Shown piece by piece: positions 23,882-32,887 of a DNA stretch of 64,000 nt. Source of the stretch: Lysobacter soli (GTDB taxonomy: Bacteria > Pseudomonadota > Gammaproteobacteria > Xanthomonadales > Xanthomonadaceae); NCBI RefSeq assembly GCF_003382285.1, contig NZ_QTJR01000001.1:248001-312000 (forward strand). The letters run 5' to 3'. The first letter of the stretch is position 1; the number at the start of each line of letters is the position of its first letter. A program made the translations under genes and the position numbers. A model generated the notes under the pieces. It saw only the letters and a list, made by a program, of their open reading frames with translations. It made no database searches and was not told the DNA's origin.

Positions 23882-24634
23882 ATGAATCCGATCATCCGCT
23901 GGTTCCATAAACTCGGATCGCCGCCGTACTTCGATCGCTTCGCCGCTCGCTGGGCGCCCTGGGGCTACGGCCTCGGCCTGCTGGTGATGGCCTGGGGCCT
24001 GTACGGCGCGCTGTTCCAGGTGCCGGCCGACTACCAGCAGGGCGACAGCTTCCGCATCCTCTACATCCACGTGCCCAGCGCCTGGATGAGCATGGCCGTC
24101 TTCGGCCTCATGGCGGTTTACGCGGCCATCGCGCTGGTGTGGCGCATCAAGCTGTGCGAGATCCTCGCCATGGCCTGCGCGCCGATCGGCGCCGCCTTCA
24201 CCCTCATCACCCTGCTCACCGGTTCGATCTGGGGCAAGCCGATGTGGGGCACGTGGTGGGACTGGGACCCGCGTCTGACGACGGAACTGATCCTGCTGTT
24301 CCTCTACCTGGGCGTGATCGGCCTGTACAACGCGATCGACGACCGCCGCGCCGCCGCGCGCGCCGCGGGACTGCTGGCGATCGTCGGCGTCGCGCTGCTG
24401 CCGGTCATCCGCTATTCGGTGGTGTGGTGGAACTCGCTGCACCAGGGCCAGACGATCCAGGTTTTCGGCGAATCGAAGATGGATCCGTCGATGTACGGCC
24501 CGCTCATCTGGATGGTCATCGGCACCAAGCTGTGGTTCGCCGGCGCGCTGCTGTCGCGCGCGCGCGCCGACAACCTGCGCCGCGAAAGCGGCAAGGCGTG
24601 GGTCGCCGACCTGGCCGGAGGTCGCCGCGCATGA
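23882..24634 (+). CDS. ccmC: Heme handling membrane protein CcmC
   Basis: This 250-residue protein has six transmembrane helices and the tryptophan-rich WWD motif (WGTWWDWDPRLTTELILL) that presents heme to CcmE. A conserved His lies in ILYIHVPSAWM. Homologues usually begin near the MNPIIRWFHKLGSPPYF sequence, hence ATG 23882. A TTG at 23789 with a good AGGGAG upstream would add 31 mostly Pro, Gly and Arg residues and cannot be excluded. Confidence 0.93.
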   Translation: MNPIIRWFHKLGSPPYFDRFAARWAPWGYGLGLLVMAWGLYGALFQVPADYQQGDSFRILYIHVPSAWMSMAVFGLMAVYAAIALVWRIKLCEILAMACAPIGAAFTLITLLTGSIWGKPMWGTWWDWDPRLTTELILLFLYLGVIGLYNAIDDRRAAARAAGLLAIVGVALLPVIRYSVVWWNSLHQGQTIQVFGESKMDPSMYGPLIWMVIGTKLWFAGALLSRARADNLRRESGKAWVADLAGGRRA

Positions 24635-24798
24635 GCTATCAGAACTACGTGATCGCCGCCTACGCGGTGTTCGTCATCGTGCTGGGCTGGGACTTCGTCA
24701 GCACGAAGCTGCAGATCCGTCGCGAGTTGCGCGGCGCACGCCTGCGTGCCGCGCGCGACGCCGCGCGCCCGGGCCGCGACGCCGAACTGACCCGCTAG
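24631..24798 (+). CDS. ccmD: CcmD small membrane protein
   Basis: This 55-residue protein has one transmembrane helix ([17 protein letters not shown]) followed by a basic cytoplasmic tail rich in Arg. CcmD stabilises the CcmABC-CcmE complex. Its ATG overlaps the ccmC stop by 4 nt, and length and topology match the family. Confidence 0.93.
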   Translation: MSYQNYVIAAYAVFVIVLGWDFVSTKLQIRRELRGARLRAARDAARPGRDAELTR

Positions 24799-24826
24799 CC
24801 GTATTCCGCTCGAGAGTGCTTTCCGC

Positions 24827-25300
24827 ATGAATCCCGTCCGTCGCCGACGCCTGCTCTGGGTCATCGCCCTGGTCGTGGCCGCCGGCATCGCCACCACGCT
24901 CGTCGCGATGGCCCTGCAGCGCAACATCGCCTACCTCTACACGCCCAGCGAAGTGCTGCGCGGCGAAGCCGGCGAACAGGCGCGTTTCCGCCTCGGCGGC
25001 ATGGTCGCGGCCGATTCGTTCAAGCGCGCGCCGGGCTCGCTCGATGCCACTTTCCGCGTCACCGACGGCGACGCGCAGATGCCGGTGAAGTACACCGGCA
25101 TCCTTCCCGACCTGTTCCGCGAGAAGCAGGCCGTCGTCGCCACCGGCCGCATGCAGGGCGACGTGTTCGTGGCCGAGGAAATCCTCGCCAAGCACGACGA
25201 GAACTACATGCCCAAGGAAGTCGCCGACAAGATGGGCATGGCGCACAGGAAGCACGACGTCAACGCGCCCGCCGCCGGCGCGGCGAAGGAAGCCAAGTAA
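24827..25300 (+). CDS. ccmE: Periplasmic heme chaperone CcmE
   Basis: This 157-residue protein is an N-terminal membrane anchor followed by an OB-fold. The covalent heme-binding His123 lies in [10 protein letters not shown], with Tyr127 as the expected axial ligand. A flexible Ala/Lys-rich tail follows. It carries heme from CcmC to the CcmFH lyase. It is separated by 28 bases from ccmD and is followed immediately by ccmF. Confidence 0.96.
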   Translation: MNPVRRRRLLWVIALVVAAGIATTLVAMALQRNIAYLYTPSEVLRGEAGEQARFRLGGMVAADSFKRAPGSLDATFRVTDGDAQMPVKYTGILPDLFREKQAVVATGRMQGDVFVAEEILAKHDENYMPKEVADKMGMAHRKHDVNAPAAGAAKEAK

Positions 25301-27274
25301 GTGCTGGGCGAGATCGGGCAGGTCGCGCTGATCCTCGCGCTGCTGGTGTCGGTGCTGCAGGCGGCGTTGCCGCTGGCCGGCGCGCAGCGCGGCGTCGCAC
25401 CGTGGATGGCCGTCGCGCGTCCCGCCGCCTACGCGCAACTGGCGCTGGTGGCGTTCGCGTTCGTCATCCTCACGCACGGTTTCGTGAGGCAGGATTTCTC
25501 GCTGCAGTACGTCGCCGAGAACAGCAATTCGCTGCTGCCGCTAATGTACCGCTACACCGCGGTGTGGGGCGCGCACGAAGGCTCGCTGCTGCTGTGGGCG
25601 CTGATCCTGGCCGCGTGGACCGGAGCTGTCGCGCGCTTCTCGCGCAGCCTGCCCGACACCGTCATCGCACGCGTGCTCGGCGTCATGGGCCTGGTAAGCG
25701 CGGGCTTTCTCGCGTTCCTGATCTTCACCAGCAATCCATTCCTGCGGCTGCTGCCCGCAGCGGCGGAAGGTCGCGACCTCAACCCGCTGCTGCAGGACCC
25801 GGGGATGATCATCCATCCGCCGATGCTGTACCTGGGCTACGTAGGCTTCGCGGTGCCGTTCGCATTCGCCATCGCCGCATTGCTCGACGGCAAGGTCGAT
25901 GCGCGCTGGCTGCGCTGGACGCGTCCGTGGACGAACGTCGCCTGGGCGTTCCTGACGCTCGGCATCGCACTGGGTTCGTGGTGGGCGTATTACGAACTCG
26001 GCTGGGGCGGCTGGTGGTTCTGGGATCCGGTCGAGAACGCGAGCTTCATGCCGTGGCTCGCCGGCGCGGCGCTGCTGCATTCGCAGGCGGTGACCGAAAA
26101 GCGCGGCAGCTTCCGCGGGTGGACGCTGCTGCTGGCGATCGCCACGTTCTCGCTCTCGCTGCTGGGCACGTTCCTGGTGCGTTCGGGCGTGCTGACCAGC
26201 GTGCATGCGTTCGCGGCCGACCCGGCGCGCGGACTGTTCATCCTGATCTTCCTGGGCATCGTCGTCGGCGGATCGCTGCTGCTGTACGCGCTGAAGGCGC
26301 CTTCGTCGGACGATGCCGGCAAGCCGTTCGAATTGTTCTCGCGCGAAACGCTGCTGCTGGCCAACAACCTGCTGCTGTCGACCGCCTGCGCGATGGTGCT
26401 GCTCGGCACGCTCTATCCGCTGCTCGCCGACGCGCTCGAACTGGGCAAGATTTCCGTAGGCCCGCCCTACTTCGCGCTGATGTTCGTGCTGCTGATGGCG
26501 CCGCTGGTGCTGCTGCTGCCGTTCGGCCCGATCACGCGCTGGCAGCGCGAACAGCCGTCCAAGCCGATGGCGATGCTGATGCCGTGGGCCGGTCTCGCGG
26601 TCGTGCTCGGCGCGATCGCGTATTTCATGGCGCCGCAGGGCCCTGTGAAGGTCGCCGCCGGCGTGCTCGGTGCGGCGTGGGTGCTGTTCGGCACGGCGCG
26701 CTTCGTGTGGACGCGCGTGCGTAGCCAGACCACCGGCCAGCGCTTCACCGCCGAAATGCTCGGCATGACGCTCGCGCATTTCGGCGTCGCGGTGTTCCTC
26801 GTCGGAGCGCTGTTGACCGAAGGCCTGACGACGCAGCGCGAGCTCGCCGTCGCGCCGGGGCAAACGGTCGAACTGGGCCGTTATTCGTTCCGCTTCGACG
26901 GCGCAACGCATTCGCAGGGACCGAACTACGAAGCCGACCGCGGCACCGTCACCGTCTTCGAGAACGGCCGACCGCTTACCGTCATGCATCCCGAAAAGCG
27001 CGCCTACGCGAGCGGCGGCCAGGTAATGACCGAAGCCGCGATCGCGCGCGGCGTCACGCGTGACCTCTACGTCGCGCTGGGCGAGCCGCTTGGCAACGAT
27101 GCGTGGGCGCTGCGCGTGCACATCAAGCCGTTCGTGCGCTGGATCTGGGCCGGCGCGCTGCTGATGATGCTGGGCGGGTTCGTGACGGCGACGGATCGGC
27201 GTTTCCGCCGCGTGGCCGAAGCGCGCAGTCCGACCATCACCGCGACCGAACCGACTCCGGAGCCCGCACGATGA
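25301..27274 (+). CDS. ccmF: Heme lyase CcmF
   Basis: This 657-residue polytopic protein has the WWD domain WGGWWFWDPVENASFMPW and the periplasmic loops of the heme lyase. It attaches heme to apocytochrome CXXCH motifs together with CcmH/CcmI. The GTG start directly follows the ccmE stop codon, and its own stop overlaps ccmG by 4 nt. Length agrees with E. coli CcmF (about 647). Confidence 0.96.
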   Translation: MLGEIGQVALILALLVSVLQAALPLAGAQRGVAPWMAVARPAAYAQLALVAFAFVILTHGFVRQDFSLQYVAENSNSLLPLMYRYTAVWGAHEGSLLLWALILAAWTGAVARFSRSLPDTVIARVLGVMGLVSAGFLAFLIFTSNPFLRLLPAAAEGRDLNPLLQDPGMIIHPPMLYLGYVGFAVPFAFAIAALLDGKVDARWLRWTRPWTNVAWAFLTLGIALGSWWAYYELGWGGWWFWDPVENASFMPWLAGAALLHSQAVTEKRGSFRGWTLLLAIATFSLSLLGTFLVRSGVLTSVHAFAADPARGLFILIFLGIVVGGSLLLYALKAPSSDDAGKPFELFSRETLLLANNLLLSTACAMVLLGTLYPLLADALELGKISVGPPYFALMFVLLMAPLVLLLPFGPITRWQREQPSKPMAMLMPWAGLAVVLGAIAYFMAPQGPVKVAAGVLGAAWVLFGTARFVWTRVRSQTTGQRFTAEMLGMTLAHFGVAVFLVGALLTEGLTTQRELAVAPGQTVELGRYSFRFDGATHSQGPNYEADRGTVTVFENGRPLTVMHPEKRAYASGGQVMTEAAIARGVTRDLYVALGEPLGNDAWALRVHIKPFVRWIWAGALLMMLGGFVTATDRRFRRVAEARSPTITATEPTPEPAR

Positions 27275-27864
27275 GCGATACGCCCGACAGCGCACCGCGC
27301 AAATCCACGATGCGCTGGATTCCGCTGGCGATCGTCGCCGCACTTGGCGTGCTGCTCTTCGCCGGCGTGCTGCTCAGCCGCAATCCCAACCGCGATGCCC
27401 TGCCCTCGCCGCTGATCGGCAAGCCTGCGCCCGCCTTCCGCCTGCCGGTGCTGCACGAAGCCGGGCGCCTGGTCACCGACAAGGACCTGCGCGGCGCACC
27501 GTACCTGCTGAACGTGTGGGGCAGCTGGTGCCCGGCATGTCGCGACGAACATCCCGTGCTCACGCGCTTCGCCGAAACCAAGCGCCTGCGCGTGATCGGT
27601 TTCAACTGGAAGGACGAACACGCCGACGCCTTGCGCTGGCTCGAGCAGTTCGGCAATCCGTACCTGATGGTCCTCACCGACTACGACGGCAAGGCCGCGA
27701 TCGACTGGGGCATCTACGGCGCGCCGGAAACCTTCCTCGTCGATGGCGGCGGCATCATCCGCTGGAAGTACGTCGGCCCGCTCACCGACGAGGTGATCGC
27801 GAACGAACTGCTGCCCAAGCTTGCGCAGATCGACGCGCAAGCCGGACAGGGCAAGCCGCTGTGA
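27271..27864 (+). CDS. ccmG: Thiol:disulfide oxidoreductase CcmG/DsbE
   Basis: This 197-residue membrane-anchored thioredoxin-like protein has the active site WCPAC (Cys87, Cys90) in NVWGSWCPACRDEHP and the cis-Pro region YGAPETFLVD. It reduces apocytochrome heme-binding cysteines in the periplasm. A single N-terminal helix (IVAALGVLLFAGVLL) anchors it. It overlaps ccmF and shares one base with ccmH. Confidence 0.96.
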   Translation: MSDTPDSAPRKSTMRWIPLAIVAALGVLLFAGVLLSRNPNRDALPSPLIGKPAPAFRLPVLHEAGRLVTDKDLRGAPYLLNVWGSWCPACRDEHPVLTRFAETKRLRVIGFNWKDEHADALRWLEQFGNPYLMVLTDYDGKAAIDWGIYGAPETFLVDGGGIIRWKYVGPLTDEVIANELLPKLAQIDAQAGQGKPL

Positions 27865-28322
27865 TGCGCGCGCTGCTGCTGGCCTTCGCGCTGATGCTGT
27901 CGGGCACCCCCGCATTCGCGCAGGTCGCCACGGACGCCACGCCGTTGCGTTTCGCCGACACCGCCGAGGAAACGCGCTTCCATGCGCTGGTAAGCGAGCT
28001 GCGTTGCGTGATGTGCCAGAACCAGTCGCTGGCCGATTCCAATGCGCAGATCGCGGTGGACCTTCGCCGAGAAGTGCTCGAACTGATGCGCAAGGGCAAG
28101 AGCGACGAGGAGATCAAGGATTTCCTCGTGGCGCGTTACGGCGAGTTCGTGCTGTACCGCCCGCAGGTCGAGAGCAAGACGTGGCTGCTGTGGTTCGGCC
28201 CCGCGCTGGTGCTGCTGGCCGGCGGCCTCATCGTGGTTGGCGCGTTGCGACGCCGCTCGCGTCCGTCCGCACAGGCCGACAACGAACGCACGGCTGATCG
28301 CAACGAAGAGCAGGAGTGGTGA
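27864..28322 (+). CDS. ccmH: Cytochrome c maturation protein CcmH (CycL)
   Basis: This 152-residue protein has a signal peptide (ends near AFAQ), then a small three-helix domain with the redox motif RCVMCQNQS (Cys48, Cys51), and a C-terminal transmembrane helix (LLWFGPALVLLAGGLIVVG). It works with CcmG to keep the apocytochrome thiols reduced and with CcmF for heme ligation. Unlike the E. coli fusion, the TPR part is a separate gene, ccmI. Confidence 0.95.
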   Translation: MRALLLAFALMLSGTPAFAQVATDATPLRFADTAEETRFHALVSELRCVMCQNQSLADSNAQIAVDLRREVLELMRKGKSDEEIKDFLVARYGEFVLYRPQVESKTWLLWFGPALVLLAGGLIVVGALRRRSRPSAQADNERTADRNEEQEW

Positions 28323-29338
28323 TGGGCGGTGCGATGTGGGGTTTCGTGATCGCCGGCCTCGTGCTGGCCGTGCTGACGCTGGCGTACGTGCTGCGACCGT
28401 TGTGGCGCACGCGCCGCGTGGCCGGCATCGCGGTGATCGCCGGGCTGACGCTCGCCACCGCGACGACCTACTTCGCGATCGGCACGCCAGCCGCGCTTGA
28501 CCCGGCGCAGCGCGAGATGCCGCGCACGCTGGAAGACGCCATCGTAAAGCTCGAAGGCGAGCTGCAGCGCGATCCCAACCAGGTCGAGGGCTGGCGCCTG
28601 CTTGCCCGCGCCTACATCGCGCAGGGCAATGCCGCGAAGGCGTCCGACGCGCTGGCCCGCGCGCTCAAGCTCGCGCCGGACGATCCGGACCTGCTGGCCG
28701 AAGGTGCCGAGATGCGCGCCCTCGCCGCGCCGGAACGCCGCTTCGACGCCGAAGGCGTCGCGATGTTGCGCCACGCGATCGAACTCCAACCGATGCACCA
28801 GCGCGCGCGCTGGTTCCTCGGCATCGCGCAACGACAGGCATCGCAGCCGGCTGAAGCGGCGCGGACGTGGGAGCCGCTGCTTTCCGTCGTCGACGCCGCA
28901 GCTGCGGCGCCGCTGCGCGCGCAGATCGACGCAGCGCGTGCCGAAGCCGGGCTGTCGCCGCTGCCAGCGGCCACGGCTGCAGCCCAAACGCCTGCACAGG
29001 GCGGGCTGAAGGTGAAGGTGTCGGTCGCGCCGGAACTCGCCGCGAAGATCCCGCCGAACGCGACGCTGTTCGTCATCGCGCGCCAGGCCGGTGGCCCGCC
29101 GATGCCGGTGGCGGTCGAGAAGCTCCCCGCCGCCGGCTTCCCGCGTGAGGTCGTGCTCGACGACGGCGACAGCCCGATGCCGACGATGAAGCTGTCGCAG
29201 CTCGAGGCGGTCGACGTGCTCGCGCGCATCTCCGCCAGCGGCGATGCGATGCCGAAATCGGGCGATCTGGAAGCGAAAGCGAAGCCGTCGAAGGCGTCCG
29301 GCGCGATCGAACTGGTGATCGATTCCGCTCGGCCCTAA
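28322..29338 (+). CDS. ccmI: TPR apocytochrome chaperone CcmI
   Basis: This 338-residue protein has two N-terminal membrane helices (FVIAGLVLAVLTLAYVL; GIAVIAGLTLATATTYFAI). A tetratricopeptide region at about residues 75-200 follows (WRLLARAYIAQGNAAKASDA), then a C-terminal beta domain (KVSVAPELAAKIPPNATLFV) typical of long CcmI. CcmI holds the C-terminus of apocytochrome c for heme attachment. The ATG shares a base with the ccmH stop. Last gene of the operon; no clear terminator was seen behind it. Confidence 0.93.
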   Translation: MGGAMWGFVIAGLVLAVLTLAYVLRPLWRTRRVAGIAVIAGLTLATATTYFAIGTPAALDPAQREMPRTLEDAIVKLEGELQRDPNQVEGWRLLARAYIAQGNAAKASDALARALKLAPDDPDLLAEGAEMRALAAPERRFDAEGVAMLRHAIELQPMHQRARWFLGIAQRQASQPAEAARTWEPLLSVVDAAAAAPLRAQIDAARAEAGLSPLPAATAAAQTPAQGGLKVKVSVAPELAAKIPPNATLFVIARQAGGPPMPVAVEKLPAAGFPREVVLDDGDSPMPTMKLSQLEAVDVLARISASGDAMPKSGDLEAKAKPSKASGAIELVIDSARP

Positions 29339-29441
29339 GGGGCCGCGGACGGATGGACGACGGCACGTAGCCGTACTTTCTGACATGCCCGCAATCACAA
29401 CCGTGATGCCCTATCGCCACCGGGGCGATTAAGCTTGCGCC

Positions 29442-30572
29442 ATGACCGAATTCATCCCGCCCGGCACGCGCTGGTTCGACCTTCCCTCCCCGTTCCCGAT
29501 GAAACGCGGCGGCGAACTGCACGGCGCCCGCGTCGCATACGAAACCTGGGGCACGCTCAACGCCGCGCGCGACAATGCGGTGCTGATCGTCACCGGCCTT
29601 TCGCCCGACGCACACGCCGCGAGCAATGAAGCCAACCCGGAGCCGGGCTGGTGGGAAGCGATGCTCGGCCCGGGCAAGCCCATCGACACGAACCGCTGGT
29701 TCGTGATCTGCGCGAACTCGCTCGGAAGCTGCAAGGGTTCCACCGGCCCGGCGTCGATCAACCCGCTGACGGGCGCGCTGTATCGCCTGGATTTCCCGGA
29801 TCTTTCGGTCGAAGACGGCGCCGATGCCGCCGCGCATCTCGTGCGCGGACTGGGCCTGGATCGCATCGCGTGCCTCATCGGCAACTCGATGGGCGGGATG
29901 ACGGCGCTGGCGTTCCTGCTTCGTCATCCCGGCTTGGCGCAACATCACATCAACATCTCCGGCGCGGCGAAAGCGTTGCCCTTCTCGATCGCGATCCGTT
30001 CGCTGCAGCGTGAGGCGATCCGCCTGGATCCGAACTGGAACCACGGTCAGTACGACGATGCGCACTACCCCGAGTCGGGCATGCGCATGGCGCGCAAGCT
30101 GGGCGTCATCACCTATCGCTCCGCGCTGGAATGGGACGGCCGCTTCGGTCGCGTTAGGCTGGATTCCGACCGCGCCGACGAAGATCCCTTCGGTCTGGAG
30201 TTCGAAGTCGAAAGCTACCTGGAAGGCCACGCGCGACGGTTCGTGCGACGGTTCGATCCCAATTGCTACCTGTACCTCAGCCGGTCGATGGACTGGTTCG
30301 ACATCGGGGAATACTGCGCGACACGCCAGAACGGCGAAGCCGACACGCGCGCGGGCCTGGCGAGCATCCGCATCGGCAAGGCGCTGGCGATCGGCGTGCA
30401 CACCGACATCCTGTTCCCGCTGCAGCAGCAGGAAGAAATCGCCGAAGGCCTGCGCGCCGGCGGTGCCGAGGCCACCTTCCTGCCGCTGCCGTCGCCGCAG
30501 GGCCATGACGCGTTCCTGGTGGACATCGCGCGTTTCGGACCGGCGGTCGAGGGCTTCCTGAACACCCTCTAG
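29442..30572 (+). CDS. metX: MetX-family homoserine/serine O-acyltransferase
   Basis: This 376-residue alpha/beta hydrolase has the catalytic triad Ser149 (GNSMGGM), Asp322 (GVHTDILFP) and His355 (SPQGHDAF), and the family block CKGSTGPASINP. MetX makes O-acylhomoserine for methionine synthesis. However, xanthomonad MetX homologues have been reported to act as L-serine O-succinyltransferases for cysteine synthesis. The residue before CKGSTG is Ser (GSCKGS) rather than the common Gly. The cysteine dioxygenase next door fits a sulphur amino acid context. Family certain, substrate uncertain. Confidence 0.9.
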   Translation: MTEFIPPGTRWFDLPSPFPMKRGGELHGARVAYETWGTLNAARDNAVLIVTGLSPDAHAASNEANPEPGWWEAMLGPGKPIDTNRWFVICANSLGSCKGSTGPASINPLTGALYRLDFPDLSVEDGADAAAHLVRGLGLDRIACLIGNSMGGMTALAFLLRHPGLAQHHINISGAAKALPFSIAIRSLQREAIRLDPNWNHGQYDDAHYPESGMRMARKLGVITYRSALEWDGRFGRVRLDSDRADEDPFGLEFEVESYLEGHARRFVRRFDPNCYLYLSRSMDWFDIGEYCATRQNGEADTRAGLASIRIGKALAIGVHTDILFPLQQQEEIAEGLRAGGAEATFLPLPSPQGHDAFLVDIARFGPAVEGFLNTL

Positions 30573-30665
30573 GCCGGCTCAAGCGCCCTGCTTTCGCCTG
30601 GCAACCCCGCGCGGATTGACGCAGCGCAAGAAAGGCCCAGCGCGCCGCGCGGTAGAATCGCCGCC

Positions 30666-31262
30666 ATGAACGCCCACGACGCGCTGCCCGACCTGCACTT
30701 TCCCGGCCACGAAAAGCTGGTCGCCGCCATCGATGCCGCGGTGTCGAGCGGCGACGAACATGCCGTGACTTCCGCGCTGCGCAGCACGCTGTGCGGCATG
30801 ATCCGCGACCGCGACGTGCAGCTGCCGGCCTGCGTCCACGAGCCCATCGCCGACCACTACGCGCGCCGCGAGCTCTACCGAAGCCCGGAGCTTGGCTACA
30901 GCGTCGTCGCGATGACCTGGGGCCCGGGCCAGGGCACGCCGGTGCACGACCACTGTGGCTTGTGGTGCGTGGAAGGCGTGTGGGATGGCGAACTGGAGAT
31001 CACGCAGTACGAGCTGCTCGAACGCGAGGGCGATCGTTACCGCTTCCGCGCCGCGGGTGGCATGCATGCCGGTCCGGGCAGCGCGGGCAGCCTGATTCCG
31101 CCGCATGAGTACCACACGATCCGGAACGTCAGCCCGGATGCCGTTGCGGTGTCGTTGCACATCTACAAGGCGGCGATGGAATCCTGCGCGACGTTCGTCC
31201 CGGACCAGGGCGAGTGGTTCTCGCGCGTCGCCAAGACGCTGCGCACCGACGAAGCCGCCTGA
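30666..31262 (+). CDS. Cysteine dioxygenase-family thiol dioxygenase
   Basis: This 198-residue cupin has the iron-binding motif PVHDHCGLWCVEG (His94, His96), with the third ligand His150 likely in PPHEYHTIRN. Bacterial members oxidise cysteine to cysteine sulfinate, or 3-mercaptopropionate to its sulfinate; sequence alone does not decide. It follows the MetX-like gene by 93 bases. TAGAAT at 30653-30658 just before the ATG could be a -10 element. Confidence 0.88.
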   Translation: MNAHDALPDLHFPGHEKLVAAIDAAVSSGDEHAVTSALRSTLCGMIRDRDVQLPACVHEPIADHYARRELYRSPELGYSVVAMTWGPGQGTPVHDHCGLWCVEGVWDGELEITQYELLEREGDRYRFRAAGGMHAGPGSAGSLIPPHEYHTIRNVSPDAVAVSLHIYKAAMESCATFVPDQGEWFSRVAKTLRTDEAA

Positions 31263-31366
31263 ACCCTGCCGGCAGCGCCGGCCGTCACATTACTGACCTT
31301 CGGCATCTGGCCGCCGTCCCGCGGCGGCATTAGCGTGGGCCGCATTCATCGCCAGGAGCGCGCCAC

Positions 31367-31825
31367 GTGCTGATCGACTTCGTACTCGCTTCGCTCCACC
31401 ACCTGCTTGTCTTCGGCCTGGTTTCGATGCTGGTCGCCGAATCGGTCCTGCTGCGCAGCACGCTGGACCGCGTGTCGCTCCAACGCCTGGCCGGTATCGA
31501 CATGGGCTACGGGATGACCGCCATGGCGCTGATCGCGGTGGGCATCGCGCGTGTCGCCTTCGGCATCAAGGGCCATGACTTCTACCTGCACAACCCGTGG
31601 TTCCACGCGAAGATGGGCGCGTTCGTGCTGGTAGGCCTGCTCTCGATCCTGCCGACGATGCGTTTCCTGCGCTGGCGCAAGGCGCTGGCCGCCAACCCGA
31701 TCTTCCTACCCGATGCCGCCGAGACCGCCCGCATGCGTGCGATCGTCCGCTTCGAACTCATCCTGCTGGCGGCGATCTTCGTCCTGGCTGCCGCGATGGC
31801 CCGCTACGGCGGCCTGAGCCTGTAA
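31367..31825 (+). CDS. DUF2214 family membrane protein
   Basis: This 152-residue protein has four hydrophobic segments and two conserved charged patches (GHDFYLHNPWFHAKMGAFV; TARMRAIVRFELILLAAIF) typical of the DUF2214 family. Function is unknown. GTG 31367 is preceded by CAGGAGCG, a good ribosome-binding site. A 7-bp GCCGCCG/CGGCGGC hairpin at 31310-31328 lies upstream. Confidence 0.85.
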   Translation: MLIDFVLASLHHLLVFGLVSMLVAESVLLRSTLDRVSLQRLAGIDMGYGMTAMALIAVGIARVAFGIKGHDFYLHNPWFHAKMGAFVLVGLLSILPTMRFLRWRKALAANPIFLPDAAETARMRAIVRFELILLAAIFVLAAAMARYGGLSL

Positions 31826-31852
31826 CGCTGCACCGCGAGCCGGCCCCTCGGC

Positions 31853-31858
31853 TATACT
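31853..31858 (+). promoter_or_regulatory. Probable -10 element of tRNA-Leu
   Basis: TATACT starts 16 bases before the mature tRNA 5' end, a good position for transcription starting a few bases upstream of it. No clear -35 was recognised. Confidence 0.45.
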
Positions 31859-31868
31859 GCACGGCCGC

Positions 31869-31956
31869 GCCGGAATGGCGGAATCGGTAGACGCAGCGGA
31901 CTCAAAATCCGCCGCCCTTAAAAGCGTGTGGGTTCGAGTCCCACTTCCGGCACCAG
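31869..31956 (+). tRNA. tRNA-Leu (anticodon CAA)
   Basis: This 88-nt class II tRNA has acceptor stem GCCGGAA/TTCCGGC, discriminator A and an encoded CCA. The anticodon arm is GCGGA, loop CTCAAAA, TCCGC, giving CAA (reads UUG). A long variable arm is present, and the T arm is GTGGG, loop TTCGAGT, CCCAC. It is followed directly by a terminator. A tRNA 3' end of this kind is a classical integration site, but no integrase or repeated att core was seen here. Confidence 0.97.
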
Positions 31957-31962
31957 ACAGAA

Positions 31963-31989
31963 ACCCGCGAGCGATCGCGGGTTTTTTGT
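31963..31989 (+). terminator. Intrinsic terminator of tRNA-Leu
   Basis: A perfect 9-bp stem (AACCCGCGA/TCGCGGGTT) with a GCGA loop ends in a T6 run, seven bases after the tRNA CCA end. Confidence 0.93.
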
Positions 31990-32093
31990 TTGTCGCGTCC
32001 GCGCCGCCTTCGTGTGCGAAGTGATCGCCGCACAGTCTCACGCCAGGAGACAACCAGCGCCGATCGTATGCGCCGCACCACAACGGGGAGTGG

Positions 32094-32321
32094 ATGATGC
32101 CCAATGACACCTTCAGCGCGTACGACGAAGCCGGCAACCGTTACACGATCCATGTGCGGCGCACGCTGATCGAAACGCGCGGCGCGGGAGAGCGACGCGT
32201 GGTGGAAGGGTTGCGTTCGTATCATCTGAGCGACGGCGCGGCGGTCGATCGCATCGATGCGGACTCGTTCGCGATCGCTGCGAATGGACTGGCGCTGAAA
32301 TTGCGGCCCGCCGGCGCCTGA
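32094..32321 (+). CDS. Small hypothetical protein, 75 aa
   Basis: This 75-residue soluble protein is beta-rich (FSAYDEAGNRYTIHVRRTLI; RSYHLSDGAAVDRID) with no transmembrane helix or recognised motif. The start has tandem ATG codons behind GGGGAGTGG, a plausible ribosome-binding site, and codon use is like its neighbours. Convergent with the DUF1579-like gene, with only a 10-base gap. Confidence 0.7.
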   Translation: MMPNDTFSAYDEAGNRYTIHVRRTLIETRGAGERRVVEGLRSYHLSDGAAVDRIDADSFAIAANGLALKLRPAGA

Positions 32322-32331
32322 AATCCCTAGA

Positions 32332-32841
32332 TTACAGGCCGGTGTTCGCCACGCGCCGATACCGCACTTCGACCGCCCTCGCCGCCTCGCCCTGCGGCGA
32401 GATGTTCGTCATGGTGATGACGAGCTGGTCGGGATCGGGCTGTTCGATTTCCGTCCGCCAGTCCCAGCGCGGGCCGCCCTGGCCGTCGCCGTAGCTGCCG
32501 AGCACGTTGAAGTGCTCCGATGCGGCCGGTCCCGCCGAGAACATGATGCTGGTGCCGGTACCGAAGCTTTCGACCCACGCCGATTCGTAGGCGTTGTCGT
32601 CCAGGTGCAGGCCGTAGATGGCGACCCCTTCGATCGGCTCGTCGCCGAAACGGCTGCGGTATTCGTGCAGCAGGAAACGGCCGTCGAGGATTCCGCGGAT
32701 CGTGCCGCGTTGCGGCGCTTCGCAGGCGACGTGGTCGGGCTGGAACCAGAGCCGGAACGTGCCTTCCCATTCGCCGATCATCTGCGCGAGGCGGTGGTGG
32801 CCGCCGCTGGCGATGGAGGCTTCGAACTCCTTCTTGCCCAT
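32332..32841 (-). CDS. DUF1579-like protein
   Basis: This 169-residue cytoplasmic protein matches the DUF1579 pattern: an IGEWEGTFRLWF opening, DGRFLLHEYRSRFG, EGVAIYGLHLDD and a C-terminal strand with VEVRYRRV. The family has a lipocalin-like beta-barrel of unknown ligand. Start is ATG 32841. Confidence 0.82.
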   Translation of the reverse strand: MGKKEFEASIASGGHHRLAQMIGEWEGTFRLWFQPDHVACEAPQRGTIRGILDGRFLLHEYRSRFGDEPIEGVAIYGLHLDDNAYESAWVESFGTGTSIMFSAGPAASEHFNVLGSYGDGQGGPRWDWRTEIEQPDPDQLVITMTNISPQGEAARAVEVRYRRVANTGL

Positions 32842-32887
32842 GTCGTGCTCCGAGGGAGACGGTGGGCGACGCTAGAGGCGTCGCTGC

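Noticed and set aside
29339-29441. SAM-type riboswitch before the MetX-like gene
   Set aside because: The 103-base gap is too short and shows only a small ATCGCC/GGCGAT hairpin, with no riboswitch core recognised.
31869-32330. Integrated element at the tRNA-Leu gene
   Set aside because: No integrase, no second copy of the tRNA 3' end, and the downstream terminator is intact.
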